Shown in pieces: positions 21,801 through 33,949 of a stretch of 64,000 bases of DNA (position 1 is the stretch's first letter; the number at the start of each line of letters is the position of its first letter). Both the position numbers and the translations under genes were made by a program. The notes beneath the pieces were generated by a model that saw only the letters and a list, made by a program, of their open reading frames with translations, searched no databases and was not told where the DNA came from. The stretch comes from Harmonia axyridis (taxonomy: Eukaryota > Arthropoda > Insecta > Coleoptera > Coccinellidae): positions 24,489,501 through 24,553,500 of the forward strand of contig NC_059508.1 of assembly GCF_914767665.1 (NCBI RefSeq). The letters run 5' to 3'.

Positions 21801-24055
21801 TCAACAATTATCCAAGTAGGCCATTCCACATTGTTGATTTTCTTGGACTCGGATGTCACGCAGGTAGCTATAATCTTCCACGTGGTAAGGTCAATTGCTG
21901 CTGTAACCACAAATGCACGACTGACTTCTAATGTTGATTTCATTTGTTTGTTATTTCCTTCAATGTTTCTCATTCTAACACTTCTCATCGTATTGCACAG
22001 GGACGAAAGCTTGACACACGTGTCTAAGGAAACCACTTTGGTATAAGGGACTGTTCTTATTCTCTTTTTTTTGTTTAATCAACAATTATCCAAGTAGGCC
22101 ATTCCACATTGTTGATTATCTTGGACTCGGATGTCACGCAGGTAGCTATAATCTCCCACGTGGTAAGGTCAATTGCTGCTGCAACCACAAATGCACGACT
22201 GACTTCTGTTGTTGATTTCATTTGTTTGTTATTTCCTTCTATGTTTCTCATTCTAACACTTTTCATCGTATTGCACAGGGACGAAAGCTTGACACGCGTG
22301 TCTAAGGAAACCACTTTGGTATAAGGGACTGTTCTTATTCCCTTCGTTTTGTTCAATCAACAATTATCCAAGTAAGCCATTCCACATTGTTGATTTTCTT
22401 GGAATCGAATGTCACGCAGGTAGCTATAATCTCCCACGTGGTAAGGTCAATTGCTGCTGTAACCACAAATGCTCGACTGACTTCTGTTGTTGATTTCATT
22501 TGTTTGTTATTTCCTTCAATGTTTCCCATTCTAACACTTCTCATCGTATTGCACAGGGACGAAAGCTTGACACACGTGTCTATGGAAACCACTTTGGTAT
22601 AAGGGACTGTTCTTATTCAATTCTTTTTGTTTAATGAACAATTATCCAAGTAAGCCGTTACACATTGTTGATTTTCTTGGACTCGGATGTCACGCAGGTA
22701 GCTATAATCTCCCACGTGGTAAGGTCAATTGCTGCTGTAACCACAAATGCACGACTGACTTCTGTTGTTGATTTCATTCGTTTGTTATTTTCTTCAATGT
22801 TTCTCATTCTAACACTTTTCATCGTAATGCACAGGGACGAAAGCTTGACACACGTGTCTACGGAAAACAACTTTGGTATAAGGGACTGTTCTTACTTCAT
22901 TCTTTCTGTATAATGATCAATTATCCAATTAAGCCATTCCACATTGTTGATTTTCTTGGACTCGGATGTCATGCAGGTAGCTAGAATCTCCCACGTGGTA
23001 AGGTCAATTGCTGCTGTAATCACAAATGCACGACTGACTTCTGTTGTTGATTTGATTTGTTTGTTATTTCCTTCAATGTTTCCCATTCTAACACTTCTCA
23101 TCGTATTGCACAGGGACGAAAGCTTGACACACGTGTCTATGGAAACCACATTGGTATAAGGGACTGTTCTTATTCCCTTCTTTCTGTATAATGATCAATT
23201 ATCCAAGTAAGCCATTCCACATTGTTGATTTTCTTGGACTCGGATGACACGCAGGTAGCTATTATCTTTTACGTGGTAAGATCAATTGCTGCTGTAACCA
23301 CAAATGCACGACTGACTTCTGTTGTTGATTTCATTTGTTTGTTATTTCCTTTAATGTTTCTCATTCTAACACTTTTCATCGTATTGCACAGGGACGAAAG
23401 CTTGACACGCGTGTCTAAGGAAAACACTTTGGTATAAGGGACTGTTCTTATTCCCTTCTTTTTGTTTAATGAACAATTATCCAAGTAAGCCGTTCCACAT
23501 TGTTGATTTTCTTGGGCTCGGATGTCACGCAGGTAGCTGTAATCTCCCACGTGGTAAGGTCAATTGCTGCTGTAACCACGAATGCACGACTGACTTCTGT
23601 TGTTGATTTCATTCGTTTGTTATTTTCTTCAATGATTCTCATTCTAACACTTTTCATCGTATTGCACAGGGACGAAAGCTTGACACGCGTGTCTAAGGAA
23701 ACCACTTTGGTATAAGGGACTGTTCTTATTCCCTTCTTTTTGTTTAATGAACAATTATCCAAGTAAGCCATTCCACATTGTTGATTTTCTTGGACTCGGA
23801 TGTCACGCAGGTAGCTATAATCTCCCACGTGGTGAGGTCAATTGCTGCTGTAACCACAAATGCACGACTGACTTCTGTTGTTGATTTCATTTGTTTGTTA
23901 TTTCCTTCAATGTTTCTCATTCTAACACTTTTCATCGTATTGCACAGGGACGAAAGCTTGACACACGTGTCTAAGGAAACCACTTTGGTATAAGGGACTG
24001 TTCTTATTCCCTTCTTTTTGTTTAATGAACAATTATCCAAGTAAGCCGTTCCACA
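18808..24055. repeat. Module S copy 2 (5,248-bp tandem unit A)
   Basis: Nineteen units with landmarks from 18808 to 23778. Each recurs 5,247-5,248 bp downstream in copy 3, including the four-base deletion before about 19082, the 28-bp deletion before 20722 and the 275-bp spacing before 21831. It carries the 7-mer segment once. Private marks include the GGAAAACAAC insertion near 22863 and CATGCAGG near 22970. The last unit (23778) is chimeric and marks the tandem junction. Confidence 0.93.
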
Positions 24056-27000
24056 TTGTTGATTTTCTTGGACTCGGATGACACGCAGGTAGCTATAATC
24101 TTTTACGTGGTAAGGTCAATTGCTGCTGTAACCACAAATGCACGACTGACTTCTGTTATTGATTTCATTCGTTTGTTATTTTCTTCAATGTTTCTCATTC
24201 TAACACTTTCCATCGTATTGCACAGGGACGAAAGCTTGACACGCGTGTCTAAGGAAACCACTTTGGTATAAGGGACTGTTCTTATTCCCTTCTTTTTGTT
24301 TAATGAACAATTATCCAAGCCATTCCACATTGTTGATTTTCTTGGACTCGGATGTCACGCAGGTAGCTATAATCTCCCACGTGGTGAGGTCAATTGCTGC
24401 TGTAATCACAAATGCACGACTGACTTCTGTTGTTGATTTCATTCGTTTGTTATTTTCTTCAATGTTTCTCATTCTAACACTTTTCATCGTATTGCACAGG
24501 GACGAAAGCTTGACACACTTGTCTAAGGAAACCACTTTGGTATAAGGGACTGTTCTTATTCCCTTCTTTTTGTTCAATCAACAATTATCCAAGTAAGCCA
24601 TTCCACATTGTTGATTTTCTTGGACTCGGATGTCACGCCGGTAGCTATAATCTCCCACGTGGTAAGGTCAATTGCTGCTGTAACCACAAATGCACGACTG
24701 ACTTCTGTTGTTGATTTCATTTGTTTGTTATTTCCTTCAATGTTTCTCATTCTAACACTTTTCATCGTATTGCACAGGGACGAAAGCTTGACACGCGTGT
24801 CTAAGGAAACCACTTTGGTATAAGGGACTGTTCTTATTTCCTTCTTTTTGTTTAATGAACAATTATCCAAGTAAGCCGTTCCACATTGTTGATTATCTTG
24901 GGCTCGGATGTCACGCAGGTAGCTGTAATCTTCCACGTGGTAAGGTCAATTGCTGCTGTAACCACGAATGCACGACTGACTTCTGTTGTTGATTTCATTC
25001 GTTTGTTATTTCCTTCAATGTTTCTCATTCTAACACTTTTCATCGTATTGCACAGGGACGAAAGCTTGACACGCGTGTCTAAGGAAACCACTTTGGTATA
25101 AGGGACTGTTCTTATTTCCTTCTTTTTGTTTAATGAACAATTATCCAAGTAAGCCGTTCCACATTGTTGATTTTCTTGGGCTCGGATGTCACGCAGGTAG
25201 CTGTAATCTCCCACGTGGTAAGGTCAATTGCTGCTGTAACCACGAATGCACGACTGACTTCTGTTGTTGATTTCATTCGTTTGTTATTTTCTTCAATGTT
25301 TCTCATTCTAACACTTTTCATCGTATTGCACAGTGACGAAAGCTTGACACACGTGTCTAAGGAAACCACTTTGGTATGAGGGACTACTCTTCTTCCCTTT
25401 TTTCTTTTTGATGAACAATTATCCAAGTAAGCCATTCCACATTGTTGATTTTCTTGGACTAGGATGTCACGCAGCTATCTATAATCTCTCACGTGGAAAG
25501 GTCAATTGCTGCTGTAACCACAAATGCACGACTGACTTCTGTTGTTGATTTCTTTTGTTTGTTATTTCCTTCTATGTTTCTCATTCTAACACTTTTCATC
25601 GTATTGCACAGGGACGAAAGCTTGACACACATGTCTTAGAAAACCACTTTGGTATGAGGGACTGTTCTTATTCCCTTTTTTTTGTTTAATCAACAATTAT
25701 CCAAGTAAGCCATTCCACATTGTTGATTTTCTTGAACTCGGATGACACGCAGGTAGCTATAATCTCCCACGTGGTAAGGTCAATTGCTACTGTAACCACA
25801 AATGCACGACTGACTTCTGTTGTTGATTTCATTTGTTTGTTATTTCCTTCTATGTTTCTCATTCTAACACTTTTTATCGTATTGCACAGGGACGAAAGCT
25901 TGACACGCGTGTCTAAGGAAACCACTTTTTTTTGTTTAATCAACAATTATCCAAGTAGGCCATTCCACATTGTTGATTTTCTTGGACTCGGATGTCACGC
26001 AGGTAGCTATAATCTCCCACGTGGTAAGGTCAATTGCTGCTGTAACCACAAATGCACGACTGACTTCTAATGTTGATTTCATTCGTTTGTTATTTTCTTC
26101 AATGTTTCTCATTTTAATACTTTTCATCGTATTGCACAGGGACGAAAGCTTGACATGCGTGTCTTAGGAAACCACTTTGGTATAAGGGACTGTTCTTATT
26201 CCCTTTTTTTTGTTTAATGAACAATTATCCGAATAAGCCGTTCCACATTGTTGATTTTCTTGGACTCGGATGACACGCAGGTAGCTATAATCTTTTACGT
26301 GGTAAGGTCAATTGCTGCTGTAACCACAAATGCACGACTGACTTCTGTTATTGATTTCATTCGTTTGTTATTTTCTTCAATGTTTCTCATTCTTACACTT
26401 TTCATCGTATTGCACAGGGACGAAAGCTTGACACACGTGTCTATGGAAACCACATTCGTATAAGGGACTGTTCTTACTTCATTCTTTCTGTATAATGATC
26501 AATTATCCAAGTAAGTCATTCCACATTGTTGATTTTCTTGAACTCGGATGTCACGCAGGTAGCTATAATCTCCCACGTGGTAAGGTTAATTGCTGCTGAA
26601 ACCACAAATGCACGACTGACTTCTGTTGTTGATTTCATTTGTTTGTTATTTCCTTCAATGTTTCTCATTCTAACACTTTTCATCGTATTGCACAGGGACG
26701 AAAGCTTGACACACGTGTCTAAGAAAACCACTTTGGTATGAGGGACTGTTCTTATTTCCTTCTTTTTGTTCAATCAACAATTATCCAAGTAAGCCATTCC
26801 ACATTGTTGATTTTCTTGGACTCGGATGTCACGCAGGTAGCTATAAGCTCCCACGTGGTAAGGTCAATTGCTGCTGTAATCACAAATGCACGACTGACTT
26901 CTGTTGTTGATTTCATTTGTTTGTTATTTCCTTCTATGTTTATCATTCTAACACTTTTCATCGTATTGCACAGGGACGAAAGCTTGACACACGTGTCTAA

Positions 27001-29302
27001 GGAAAGCACTCTGGTATAAGGGACTGTTCTTATTTTTTTTTTGTTTAATCAACAATTATCCAAGTAGGCCATTCCACATTGTTGATTTTCTTGGACTCGG
27101 ATGTCACGCAGGTAGCTATAATCTTCCACGTGGTAAGGTCAATTGCTGCTGTAACCACAAATGCACGACTGACTTCTAATGTTGATTTCATTTGTTTGTT
27201 ATTTCCTTCAATGTTTCTCATTCTAACACTTCTCATCGTATTGCACAGGGACGAAAGCTTGACACACGTGTCTAAGGAAACCACTTTGGTATAAGGGACT
27301 GTTCTTATTCTCTTTTTTTTGTTTAATCAACAATTATCCAAGTAGGCCATTCCACATTGTTGATTATCTTGGACTCGGATGTCACGCAGGTAGCTATAAT
27401 CTCCCACGTGGTAAGGTCAATTGCTGCTGCAACCACAAATGCACGACTGACTTCTGTTGTTGATTTCATTTGTTTGTTATTTCCTTCTATGTTTCTCATT
27501 CTAACACTTTTCATCGTATTGCACAGGGACGAAAGCTTGACACGCGTGTCTAAGGAAACCACTTTGGTATAAGGGACTGTTCTTATTCCCTTCGTTTTGT
27601 TCAATCAACAATTATCCAAGTAAGCCATTCCACATTGTTGATTTTCTTGGACTCGAATGTCACGCAGGTAGCTATAATCTCCCACGTGGTAAGGTCAATT
27701 GCTGCTGTAACCACAAATGCTCGACTGACTTCTGTTGTTGATTTCATTTGTTTGTTATTTCCTTCAATGTTTCTCATTCTAACACTTTTCATCGTATTGC
27801 ACAGGGACGAAAGCTTGACACACGTGTCTAAGGATACCACTTTGGTATAAGGGACTGTTCTTATTCAATTCTTTTTGTTTAATGAACAATTATCCAAGTA
27901 AGCCGTTACACATTGTTGATTTTCTTGGACTCGGATGTCACGCAGGTAGCTATAATCTCCCACGTGGTAAGGTCAATTGCTGCTGTAACCACAAATGCAC
28001 GACTGACTTCTGTTGTTGATTTCATTCGTTTGTTATTTTCTTCAATGTTTCTCATTCTAACACTTTTCATCGTAATGCACAGGGACGAAAGCTTGACACA
28101 CGTGTCTACGGAAACCACATTGGTATAAGGGACTGTTCTTACTTCATTCTTTCTGTATAATGATCAATTATCCAATTAAGCCATTCCACATTGTTGATTT
28201 TCTTGGACTCGGATGTCACGCAGGTAGCTATAATCTCCCACGTGGTAAGGTCAATTGCTGCTGTAATCACAAATGCACGACTGACTTCTGTTGTTGATTT
28301 GATTTGTTTGTTATTTCCTTCAATGTTTCTCATTCTAACACTTCTCATCGTATTGCACAGGGACGAAAGCTTGACACACGTGTCTATGGAAACCACATTG
28401 GTATAAGGGACTGTTCTTATTCCCTTCTTTCTGTATAATGATCAATTATCCAAGTAAGCCATTCCACATTGTTGATTTTCTTGGACTCGGATGACACGCA
28501 GGTAGCTATTATCTTTTACGTGGTAAGATCAATTGCTGCTGTAACCACAAATGCACGACTGACTTCTGTTGTTGATTTCATTTGTTTGTTATTTCCTTTA
28601 ATGTTTCTCATTCTAACACTTTTCATCGTATTGCACAGGGACGAAAGCTTGACACGCGTGTCTAAGGAAAACACTTTGGTATAAGGGACTGTTCTTATTC
28701 CCTTCTTTTTGTTTAATGAACAATTATCCAAGTAAGCCGTTCCACATTGTTGATTTTCTTGGGCTCGGATGTCACGCAGGTAGCTGTAATCTCTCACGTG
28801 GTAAGGTCAATTGCTGCTGTAACCACGAATGCACGACTGACTTCTGTTGTTGATTTCATTCGTTTGTTATTTTCTTCAATGATTCTCATTCTAACACTTT
28901 TCATCGTATTGCACAGGGACGAAAGCTTGACACGCGTGTCTAAGGAAACCACTTTGGTATAAGGGACTGTTCTTATTCCCTTCTTTTTGTTTAATGAACA
29001 ATTATCCAAGTAAGCCATTCCACATTGTTGATTTTCTTGGACTCGGATGTCACGCAGGTAGCTATAATCTCCCACGTGGTGAGGTCAATTGCTGCTGTAA
29101 CCACAAATGCACGACTGACTTCTGTTGTTGATCTCATTCGTTTGTTGTTTTCTTCATTGATTCTCATTCTAACACTTTTCATCGTATTGCACAGGGACGA
29201 AAGCTTGACACGCGTGTCTAAGGAAACCACTTTGGTATAAGGGATTGTTCTTATTCCCTTCTTTTTGTTTAATGAACAATTATCCAAGTAAGCCGTTCCA
29301 CA
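24056..29302. repeat. Module S copy 3 (5,247-bp tandem unit B)
   Basis: Landmarks from 24056 to 29025 follow copy 2 unit by unit. Differences are few: the unit at 26248 has a TTTTACGTGG/GTTATTGATTTC front in place of the 21000-type front (local conversion or exchange with the 24056 type), the 24886 unit has a TTTCCTTCAATG rear, and the 29025 unit has TTGATCTCATTCG with TTCATTGATTC. After 29302 the sequence enters R copy 2 rather than a third S unit. Confidence 0.92.
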
Positions 29303-31526
29303 TTGTTGATTTTCTTGGGCTCGGATGTCACGCAGGTAGCTGTAATCTCCCACGTGGTAAGGTCAATTGCTGCTGTAACCACGAATGCACGACTGACTTC
29401 TGTTGTTGATTTCATTCGTTTGTTATTTTCTTCAATGATTCTCATTCTAACACTTTTCATCGTATTGCACAGGGACGAAAGCTAGACACGCGTGTCTAAG
29501 GAAACCACTTTGGTATAAGGGACTGTTCTTATTCCCTTCTTTTTGTTTAATGAACAATTATCCAAGTAAGCCATTCCACATTGTTGATTTTCTTGGACTC
29601 GGATGTCACGCAGGTAGCTATAATCTCCCACGTGGTGAGGTCAATTGCTGCTGTAACCACAAATGCACGACTGACTTCTGTTGTTGATTTCATTCGTTTG
29701 TTATTTTCTTCAATGTTTCTCATTCTAACACTTTTCATCGTATTGCACAGGGACGAAAGCTTGACACACGTGTCTATGGAAACCACATTGGTATAAGGGA
29801 CTGTTCTTACTTCATTCTTTCTGTATAATGATCAATTATCCAAGTAAGCCATTCCACATTGTTGATTTTCTTGGACTCGGATGTCACGCAGGTAGCTATA
29901 ATCTCCCACGTGGTAAGGTCAATTGCTGCTGTAATCACAAATGCACGACTGACTTCTGTTGTTGATTTGATTTGTTTGTTATTTCCTTCAATGTTTCTCA
30001 TTCTAACACTTCTCATCGTATTGCACAGGGACGAAAGCTTGACACACGTGTCTATGGAAACCACATGGGTATAGGGGACTGTTCTTATTCCCTTCTTTCT
30101 GTATAATGATCAATTATCCAAGTAAGCCATTCCACATTGTTGATTTTCTTGGACTCGGATGACACGCAGGTAGCTATTATCTTTCACGTGGTAAGGTCAA
30201 TTGCTGCTGTAACCACAAATGCACGACTGACTTCTGTTGTTGATTTCATTTGTTTGTTATTTCCTTTAATGTTTCTCATTCTAACATTTCTCATCGTATT
30301 GCACAGGGACGAAAGCTTGACACACGTTTCTAAGGAAACCACTTTGGTATAAGGGACTGTTCTTATTCCCTTCTTTTTGTTTAATGAACAATTATCCAAG
30401 TAAGCCGTTCCACATTGTTCATTTTCTTGGGCTCGGATGTCACGCAGGTAGCTGTAATCTCCCACGTGGTAAGGTCAATTGCTGCTGTAACCACAAATGC
30501 ACGACTGACTTCTGTTGTTGATTTCATTCGTTTGTTATTTTCTTCAATGTTTCTCATTCTAATACTTTTCATCGTATTGCACAGGGACGAAAGCTTGACA
30601 CGCGTGTCTAAGGAAACCACTTTGGTATAAGGGACTGTTCTTATTCCCTTCTTTTTGCTTAATGAACAATTATCCAAGTAAGCCGTTCCACATTGTTCAT
30701 TTTCTTGGGCTCGGATGTCACGCAGGTAGCTGTAATCTCCCACGTGGTAAGGTCAATTGCTGCTGTAACCACAAATGCACGACTGACTTCTGTTGTTGAT
30801 TTCATTCGTTTGTTATTTTCTTCAATGTTTCTCATTCTAACACTTTTCATCGTATTGCACAGGGACGAAAGCTTGACACGCGTGTCTAAGGAAACCACTT
30901 TGGTATAAGGGACTGTTCTTATTCCCTTCTTTTTGCTTAATGAACAATTATCCAAGTAAGCCGTTCCACATTGTTCATTTTCTTGGGCTCGGATGTCACG
31001 CAGGTAGCTGTAATCTCCCACGTGGTAAGGTCAATTGCTGCTGTAACCACAAATGCACGACTGACTTCTGTTGTTGATTTCATTCGTTTGTTATTTTCTT
31101 CAATGTTTCTCATTCTAACACTTTTCATCGTATTGCACAGGGACGAAAGCTTGACACACGTGTCTAAGGAAACCACTTTGGTATGAGGGACTGCTCTTCT
31201 TCCCTTTTTTCTTTTTGATGAACAATTATCCAAGTAAGCCATTCCACATTGTTGATTTTCTTGGACTAGGATGTCACGCAGCATTCTATAATCTCCCACG
31301 TGGAAAGGTCAATTGCTGCTGTAACCACAAATGCACGACTGACTTCTGTTGTTGATTTCATTTGTTTGTTATTTCCTTCTATGTTTCTCATTCTAACACT
31401 TTTCATCGTATTGCACAGGGACGAAAGCTTGACACACATGTCTGAGAAAACCACTTTGGTATGAGGGACTGTTCTTATTCCCTTTTTTTTGTTTAATCAA
31501 CAATTATCCAAGTAAGCCATTCCACA

Positions 31527-31675
31527 TTGTTGATTTTCTTGGAATGGGATGTCTGTCGTATTGCTGAGGGATGAAAGCTTGACACACGTGTCTAAGGAAC
31601 CACTTTGGTATAAGGGACTGTTCTTATTCCCTTCTTTTTGTTTAATGAACAATTATCCAAGTAAGCCATTCCACT
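31527..31675. repeat. Truncated satellite monomer, 149 bp (copy 2)
   Basis: The same internal deletion as at 4678-4826, with the joint GGATGTC/TGTCGTATT near 31552 and the same one-base-short AAGGAACCAC. Identical breakpoints in two places show that the deletion predates the 26.8-kb duplication. The preceding unit differs slightly (GCAGCATTC in place of GCAGCTATC). Confidence 0.88.
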
Positions 31676-31953
31676 TTGTTGATTTTCTTGGACTCGGATG
31701 TCACGCAGGTAGCTATAATCTCCCACGTGGTGAGGTCAATTGCTGCTGTAACCACAAATGCACGACTGACTTCTATTGTTGATTTCATTCGTTTGTTATT
31801 TTCTTCAATGATTCTCATTCTAACACTTTTCATCGTATTGCACAGGGACGAAAGCTTGACACACGTGTCTAAGGACACCACTTTGGTATGAGGGACTGCT
31901 CTTCTTCCCTTTTTTCTTTTTGATGAACAATTATCCAAGTAAGCCATTCCACA

Positions 31954-33191
31954 TTGTTGATTTTCTTGGACTAGGATGTCACGCAGCTATCTATAATCTC
32001 CCACGTGGAAAGGTCAATTGCTGCTGTAACCAAAACTGGACGACTGACTTCTGTTGTTGATTTCATTTGTTTATTATTTCCTTCTATGTTTCTCATTCTA
32101 ACACTTTTCATCGTATTGCACAGGGACGAAAGCTTGACACACATGTCTGAGAAAACCACTTCGGTATGAGGGACTGTTCTTATTCCCTTTTTTTTGTTTA
32201 ATCAACAATTATCCAAGTAAGCCATTCCACATTGTTGATTTTCTTGGAATGGGATGTCACGCATGTAGCTACAATCTCTCAATTGGTAAGGTCAATTGCT
32301 GCTGTAACCAAAACTGGACGGCTGACTTCTGTTGTTGATTTCATTTGTTTGTTATTTCCTCCAATATTTCCTATTAAGCCATTCCACATTTTTGATTTCC
32401 TCCCACGTGTTAAGGTCAATTGCTGCTGTAACCAAAACTGGACGGTTGACTTCTGTTAATGATTTCATTCGTTTGTTATTTCCTTCAATGTTTCTTACTC
32501 TAACACTTTCTGTCGTATTGCTGAGGGATGAAAGCTTGACACACGTGTCTAAGGAAACCACTTTGGTATAAAGGACTGTTCTTATTTCCTTTTTTTTTGT
32601 TTAATCAACAATTATCCGAGTAGGCCATTCCACATTGTTGATTTTCTTGGACTCGGATGTCTCGCAGGTAGCTATAATCTCCCACGTGGTAAGGTCAATT
32701 GCTGCTGTAACCACAAATGCACGACTGACTTCTGTTGTTGATTTCATTTGTTTGTTATTTCCTTCTATGTTTCTCATTCTAACACTTTTCATCGTATTGC
32801 ACAGGGACGAAAGCTTGACACGCGTGTCTAAGGAAACCACTTTGGTATAAGAGACTGTTCTTATTCCCTTCTTTTTGTTTAATGAACAATTATCCAAGTA
32901 AGCCATTCCACATTGTTGATTTTCTTGGACTCGGATGTCACGCAGGTAGCTATAATATCCCACGTGGTAAGGTCAATTGCTGCTGTAACCACAAATGCAC
33001 GACTGACTTCGGTTGTTGATTTCATTTGTTTGTTATTTCATTCTATGATTCTCATTCTAACACTTTTCATCGTATTGCACAGGGACGAAAGCTTGACACA
33101 CGTGCCTAAGGAAACCACTTTGGTATAAGGGAATGTTCTTATTTCCTTTCTTTTTGTTAAATGAACAATTATCCAAGTAAGCCATTCCACA
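31954..33191. repeat. Module Q, copy 3
   Basis: Units at 31954, 32232 (403-bp composite), 32635 and 32913 match copy 2 at offset 26,849. The 31954 unit has acquired CAAAACTGGACGAC in its core region, a mixture of the standard GGACTAGG unit with the neighbouring divergent lineage. This is consistent with local gene conversion from the composite next to it. Confidence 0.88.
32232..32634. repeat. 403-bp composite monomer, divergent lineage (copy 3)
   Basis: Matches copy 2 at offset 26,849, including TTTCCTATTAAGCC, CACGTGTTAAGG and CTGTTAATGATTTC. This places copies 2 and 3 as descendants of one 26.8-kb duplication, with copy 1 as the earlier relative. Confidence 0.88.
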
Positions 33192-33747
33192 TTGTTGATT
33201 TTCTTGGACTCGGATGACACGCGGGTAGCTATAATCTCCCACGTGGTAAGGTCAATTGCTGCTGTAACCACAATTGGACGGCTGACTTCTGTTGTTGATT
33301 TCATTTGTTTGTTATTTCCTTCAATGTTCCTCATTCTAACACTTCTCATCGTATTGCACAGGGACGAAAGCTTGACACACGTGTCTAAGGAAACCACATT
33401 GGTATAAGGGACTGTTCTTATTCCCTTCTTTCTGTATAATGATCAATTATCCAAGTAAGCCATTCCACATTATTGATTTTCTTGGACTCGGATGACACGC
33501 AGGTAGCTATAATCTTTAACGTGGTAAGGTCAATTGCTGCTGTAACCACAAATGCACGACTGACTTCTGTTGTTGATTTCATTTGTTTGTTATTTCCTTC
33601 AATGTTTCTCATTCTAACACTTTTCATCGTATTGCACAGGGACGAAAGCTTGACACACGTGTCTAAGGAAACCACTTTGGTATAAGGGACTGTTCTTATT
33701 CCCTTCTTTTTGTTTAATGAACAATTATCCAAGTAAGCCGTTCCACA

Positions 33748-33949
33748 TTGTTGATTTTCTTGGACTCGGATGACACGCAGGTAGCTATAATCTTTTACGT
33801 GGTAAGGTCAATTGCTGCTGTAACCACAAATGCACGACTGACTTCTGTTGTTGATTTCATTTGTTTGTTATTTCCTTTAATGTTTCTCATTTTAACACTT
33901 TTCATCGCTTTTTGTTTAATGAACAATTATCCAAGTAAGCCGTTCCACA
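33748..33949. repeat. Truncated 202-bp monomer lacking HindIII and palindrome
   Basis: The unit runs normally to CTTTTCATCG at 33907, then jumps to CTTTTTGTTTAATGAAC, skipping about 76 bp. The lost part holds TATTGCACAGGG, the HindIII site, the 12-bp palindrome and the GGTATAAGGGACTG stretch. The next unit (33950) repeats the same TTTTACGTGG front, so the event looks like a duplication joined with a deletion. R copy 1 has a single normal unit here (7179). Confidence 0.88.
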
